Of a stretch of 64,000 nt of DNA, positions 59,068 through 64,000 are shown one piece after another. This stretch comes from Archilochus colubris (lineage: Eukaryota; Chordata; Aves; Apodiformes; Trochilidae), in the NCBI GenBank assembly GCA_023079485.1, contig CM041083.1, positions 155,576,552 through 155,640,551 of the forward strand. The letters run 5' to 3'. The notes under the pieces were generated by a model, which worked only from the letters and a program-made list of their open reading frames with translations, did no database searches and was not told the origin of the DNA. The translations under genes and the position numbers were made by a program. The first letter of the stretch is position 1. Every line of letters starts with the position of its first letter.

Positions 59068-60693
59068 CTAAAGCAATTAAAATTTTTGCTTAGAGATGAA
59101 AATTCTGACACATTTTATGATGGTAATCTGAAAATATTTATCGCTGAATTTCTGCTTACCTAAGATTTACTCAGTCATCGTAATTTAAGTAAAATAAAAA
59201 GTATAAAAATATCTGAGCAAGAGAAACCTCTTATTAAGAATTTTATTTAATTAATACTATTTTTAGCCTCACAGCAAAATTTAACTCCCTATTATTCATG
59301 AACTTCAACTATAGTGGGATACAAGTAATAGCTGAAACAGAAAAAACCTGTACTGTGCACATCAATAATTATAAGCATTCTTTATGCAGCCCTACAAAGT
59401 GAAGAAAAGATAGTTTAATACTTGTCTTCTCCTTCCTTCTAGATTTTAAGAAATTCTCCTTATAGACAAGTCTGCAAATATGCTTAATATTAACAAATAT
59501 TTAAGCATCTGACTACCCCTTCTGTAAAGAACAGAAAGTATTTTCAGCTTCTGTCTTCTGTTTAAATCAGTAGAAAATATTTTGCAGTCTTCAAGAAAAG
59601 GAAGATTTAACATGTAAACATGCAATTTTGATAGTAGATTTTATTAATAGTAATTTTCAAAGAGAAGTTGAAGGATGACGAGCAAACCTGGAAAATGTCT
59701 TATCTATAATACTAGTCTGTAGACTTATTCAGCCTCAGAATCAATGTTTTATTGTATGAATTAATAACTATTTTTAAAAAAAAATTATTAAACTAAAGAG
59801 CCTGTATCTTCTCAGATAAGACAGAAAAATGCATCCCTGACAAACATAATTCAGTTTTTTAGAAATATTTTGAATAAACATTTGTTAGAATTTAACCTTA
59901 GTTCTAGCAAACAATTCTATATTTTTTTAATCCAGAAAAATACATTTAAGATTATTTTTTCCACATGATGTGCTGTAAAGATGGATATAGTCCATATAAA
60001 AGCCCCGTGAAAACCACCCCATTGTAAATATTGAGCTTTTTATACACACATAGTGTTTCAAAACACTAGATAATAATTTTCTCATCACCTCCCACGTGCT
60101 GAGGTCTTTTAAAGGTTGATTAATTTGTTATGTATAGCAGAATCAGGAATGCTTAATTCTGCTCCACTGGATAACCTATGATCTATAATAAACACCATCA
60201 ATAAAGCTGTCAAATACACATCACAGTCAAGCAGATTTATAACACACTTCATATCTCAATTGTTGTATTGAAGTTACAGGTATTTTAATAACCATTGATA
60301 AATCATTATGATCCATTGTTTTATCAGAATTTCATATCCATGAAGCCAATTTGTTGCAGATAGGTCTATATATATCTATACTAAAAAACCCGAAACCAAA
60401 CCAACCAAACAAAAAAAACCCCACAGATATATTAGAGTATAATCAGTTCTGGGCACTCTAGTCTCAAAGAAGGATTGTTATGTTATCTTTATTCTATATA
60501 TCAGTTCCTTGGAAGACATAAGAATGTCAAAACAAAGAATTTGTGGATGATATAACTTTGATTGTTCATCTAGCTACAGTTTCAATTTTGGTCACAGAGA
60601 AGGGTATTTTATTATTTTAAATGACACTGCTTTCACATAAGCTTGTACTTATCTAAATATTAAAATTCTATTAAATTAAATAATAAATTATTT
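59068..60693. other. AT-rich sequence, no gene recognised
   Basis: Nothing identified; a C/A-rich run at 60383-60425 is low-complexity. Confidence 0.5.
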
Positions 60694-60908
60694 ACTTTTA
60701 CAAAATTTACATGTAAACATTTAATTGAGAATTGTATTGTCATTGTGTATAATTTATTGGATTTAACATCTATTGCAGTTTGCAAAATGGACACAGTTCT
60801 GAAACCAAGCTGCATAAACTTTTCAACATCCAGAATCCAAATGAGAATCTAAATATTCCAGTATTCTTCTTAATATTCTGATTCCAAACACAAAAATGTT
60901 TCAAAGAC
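60694..60908 (+). repeat. Inverted repeat, left arm (about 215 bp)
   Basis: The reverse complement of this segment matches 61963-62174 with roughly 16-18 differences by hand count (about 92 percent). It includes a perfect run of about 55 bp in the middle (around 60783-60837). Weaker similarity may continue inward to about 60945. Neither arm resembles CR1 or the LTRs. Confidence 0.93.
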
Positions 60909-61962
60909 AAATAGTTCCAATAATGGTGAATTCAAGTAATTTGTAGAGAGTAAGATTCCATCCCCTTAGTACTGGTACTTAAATAGTATCCAACTCTTGA
61001 TGCTTAAAGGTGCAATTCTACAAACCTAGGTATCCATATACACATTGTAACCTGACTTGAGATTATTCATAGAATTTAAGACCTTCTACTGGAAGGTCTG
61101 GTAGAACTTTACCACAGTGAAATAGCACATAGGAAAACAACAATGGAAAAATATTGCTTAGTATTATTGCATGCATTTTATTTTCTTCAGTACTACACAT
61201 GACAAGTAGAAAATCAATTCCCCTAAAAAGCTGTAAAGCTACTACGTCACCTTCATTCAAAGCACTTATTGAAAGATTGCTATGAGGCTCATAGGAAGCT
61301 AATCACTAGGCAGGTGGCAAAACTGAATAATGTGATTACTCCTTCCACCTTGTTTAATGTATCTATTCAATTAATTCTTCAGTTTGTCTCACTCATCTAG
61401 TCTGGCTGATGCCTCAGAAGCTTTTGGAGATTGTGATTAACATTATATGGAAGTTCAGACAAAATAAATTCAAAAGACCTCATAATTTCCAAACTTTCTT
61501 CCTTTCTGATTTTTGATGAGCCCGAGAATACATTTATTAACTTACTTTTCTCTTTCAGTATTCAAAAAATCAGAAAGAAACAGTGAAAAAACCATTTTCT
61601 GCTCATGTCTTATATTCCCCTACTTACCATCTCTCGTCATTAACTTGTGACATTCATTGATCCAATATGATATAATATAAAAAAAATAAAGCATTTTGGA
61701 AAGCCAAATATTACTCTGCTAAGTGTTTTGGTTTTGTTTTGTTTTGTTTTCCCAGATAAAGATGAGGGTATCCTGAATGAAATGAAATAAAGTACTAAAA
61801 GAGAAATTACTTTTTCTGTGTTTTGCTGAATTTTTAAGAATAAACAAAAACTTATCTAGAAAAATAGAAATAAACACCGATATAAAAAGAAGATATAACT
61901 GCTCTGTAAGTTTTATCATTTACACAAAGCACTTGAACTTCCCTGGAGACCTGATCGTAACA
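60909..61962. other. Spacer between the inverted-repeat arms
   Basis: About 1054 bp, AT-rich. No gene recognised. A frame at 61063-61260 (minus) and one at 61719-61919 (minus) show no family motif. A GTTTT run lies at about 61730-61751. Confidence 0.5.
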
Positions 61963-62174
61963 GTCTTTGAAACATTTTTTGTGGTTGGATTCAGAATATT
62001 GAGAAGAATACTGAAATATTTAGATTCTCATTTGGGTTCTGGATGTTGAAAAGTTTATGCAGCTTGGTTTCAGAACTGTGTCCATTTTGCAGAGTGTAAT
62101 GGATGTTAAATCAAATAAATTATACACAATGACAATACAATTCTTAAGTGTTTATATATAAATTTTATAAAAGT
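61963..62174 (-). repeat. Inverted repeat, right arm (about 212 bp)
   Basis: Reverse-complement partner of 60694-60908. It starts 'gtctttgaaacatttttt' and contains 'ctggatgttgaaaagtttat', which pairs with the complement in the left arm. Small length differences occur near the outer end. Confidence 0.93.
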
Positions 62175-63452
62175 AATTTTTTTCAGCACAGACTAAAGAA
62201 TATCACTTAAAATAATTAACTGTACAATGTACAATATATATATGTTTTACTAAAGATCAGGGATGCTATCATTACATAGGACACAGAAAACAGAAGTGTG
62301 ACTTTTCTTTTAATATGCAAGAATTAAATAATAAATCACTTTCCAATTACCAGAAAAAGTAAATAGAATAAAAAGTTAAAAAGACCCAAAAAACCAAAAA
62401 AACAAACAAAAAAACCCCAAAACAAATTGTTCAAAAGGAATGTTGGTCTCCTTGTTCCAACAAAAGCATGAGCTACATACGACTTGGTTTCTGATTCTCA
62501 GTTTAGTGCTTATGTGTGTGGAATGACAACACCCTTTTACTCTTCAAGTTTGAATAGCTACTGTAATTGCATAATATAAATTAATTAGAGAGACAAACAC
62601 TTTTTTCATTGAATTTAGAATATTACTGAAGTGGTATACAGAAAAAAAAAGGTGTTGAAAGTAAGAAAGAAAGGAAACAAAAGGATGGTTGTAATAGTAC
62701 AGAGATATGAGAAAGACATAAATACAGATGAAAACCAGTAATTATTAGTTTAACTGACACAAGAAAAAAATCCAGGAATAATGACTTTTTTGGATTTTAT
62801 ACAAATACAAGAGCAAAAGCCAAATGCAGCAGAAAATAATTACCTTATTTTTAACTTCATTCTGCTACTGAAGAGACATAAATAGAGACAGATGGTGTGA
62901 ACACTTGAAAGTTGAATATATACAAGGAGCAAGCTAGAAAAGGATCCAAGTAGCATTTTAGGTTGACATGCAATCATTAATATAATGAAAAAGTAGGAAT
63001 ACATTTAGGAGGAAACAATTAAGAAGTAATTTATGATAACTTCTATCTGTTTATATAGAAAATACCCAATAGACCATTGAGGAAAACAATCTGCAAGGCC
63101 ATTTTTTGATTAATAAATTGAGCTGTAAGAATTGAATACCTGAGGAAAATTTTATTAGAATTTTAAATTATTAAAATTTTATTAGAAAAAAACCCAACAA
63201 AACGACAGTTATGAAGCCAAAGTTAAAAGTTCGCTTCATCAATTGCGTATTTTTTTATTGTTAATGGAAAAATCACTTAAATGCAAAAGCAGACATAGGT
63301 GTATCTGCAGACACATATCTACTTGATGAACCATTGTAAGTCAACTACACATAAAGGTTTCCATGAAATACTTTTCTGTAAAAAAATAACAAGAGTTCTA
63401 AGCTTGACAACAGAAAGCTGAAATCTAGATTCTGACCATACCAACTTGAAAC
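62175..63452. other. AT-rich sequence, no gene recognised
   Basis: Nothing identified; an A/C-rich run lies at about 62380-62425. Confidence 0.5.
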
Positions 63453-64000
63453 TGTCATGATGTAGCACTGGAATGGAAATTAAACAAAGGAGAAATATTC
63501 TTTAGTAACTTGTCACCCTTCCCCTGTAGGGAAGAATAAGAAAGAGTAATGAGGGAGATTTACATGCTGGAAACTAAACTACACAGCTTTAATAGAACCA
63601 TAGTGATGAAAAGGAAAATTATTAAATATAAAAATATATACAAAAGAGATACCACCTTCCTCTCACCTTCCCCTTAATAACTCTCATGTCACCACCAAGG
63701 GTAGGCCCTGAAAAAGTCCCAGGATGGGATCCTGGAGTCAGCAGCAGATGGAAGGTGGAGGCAGGAACACACAGAATGAGGATACAGATCGGAATCAAAA
63801 GCAGATGAAAATATAAAATCATCTCAGGATGCCTGACATGGAGGAAGATGAAGTTGACCCTAGTGATCCCTCAAAGTTATACCAACTATGATGCATATGG
63901 GATGCATATTTCATCAGCTCTATTCATCAAGTCTATTTCATCAACTTTAATCATCTGTCTGTTTCACTCCTCCTTAAAGGAGGGCTGCAGGTGTGATCTC
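63453..64000 (-). mobile_element. Endogenous retrovirus LTR, minus orientation, cut by window end
   Basis: It opens at 'tgtcatgatgtagcactgg', the complement of the TAAACCATGACA-type end. The following blocks are the reverse complement of the LTR at 28387: 'aaactacacagctttaatag' (ATTAAA region), 'tctcatgtcaccaccaaggg', 'aaaaagtcccaggatgggat', 'gagtcagcagcagatggaag' and, at the end, 'ctccttaaaggagggctgca'. The rest of the LTR, and any provirus behind it, is outside the window. Confidence 0.8.

Noticed and set aside
1..64000. CRISPR arrays, bacterial operons, ribosome binding sites
   Set aside because: The repeat content is avian; no regularly spaced repeats or prokaryotic gene layout exist.

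Overview
The window looks like bird nuclear DNA. It is AT-rich and I recognise no host protein-coding gene in it. It is dotted with copies of the avian non-LTR retrotransposon CR1, identified by the 3' end 'AGGTCCCTTCCAACC', the terminal 8-bp repeat ATTCTATG, and ORF2 reverse-transcriptase fragments. It also carries several avian endogenous-retrovirus LTRs with TG...CA style ends. There are no L1 or Alu-like elements with poly(A) tails, which fits a bird. The lack of continuous host coding sequence suggests a gene desert or a very long intron. Subfamily and species assignment would need a RepeatMasker run.

Layout. 0.5-0.9 kb: LTR fragment. 2.0-3.3 kb: minus-strand CR1 with RT. 3.3-7.8 kb: AT-rich, unidentified. 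7.85-8.6 kb: solo LTR. 10.2-12.9 kb: a CR1 fragment, then a ~1.8 kb minus-strand CR1 split by a younger plus-strand CR1. 13.6-14.4 kb: a decayed minus-strand reading frame that resembles retroviral gag. 15.7-16 kb: two CR1 scraps. 17.5-18.5 kb: LTR. 20-22 kb: CR1 scraps. 23.5-24.3 kb: LTR interrupted by a CR1. 25.1-26.5 kb: CR1 RT fragment and an LTR. 27.2-29.2 kb: CR1 with a seven-copy tail, an internally deleted CR1, and a solo LTR with a 5-bp target duplication. 30.6-33.0 kb: an old CR1 interrupted by an LTR and a younger CR1. 33.6-35.9 kb: two plus-strand CR1s. 35.9-40.8 kb: no recognisable repeat. 40.8-46.3 kb: two unidentified GC-richer blocks, T/G-rich tracts and a CR1. 48.5-49.4 kb: CR1. 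50.6-59.1 kb: a ~2 kb unit present twice (51.06-53.05 and 57.09-59.07), with a 3'-less CR1 and a candidate exon between the copies. 60.7-62.2 kb: a ~215-bp inverted repeat around a ~1.05 kb spacer. 63.45 kb to the end: the start of a minus-strand LTR.

No genes act together here; the content is layered transposable elements in unique DNA. The most interesting items are the inverted repeat, the 2 kb duplication whose CR1 end diverges far more than its flank, the gag-like fossil, and two candidate exons flanked by good splice-site matches. All coordinates of repeats are by-eye alignments and boundaries may be off by tens of bases.
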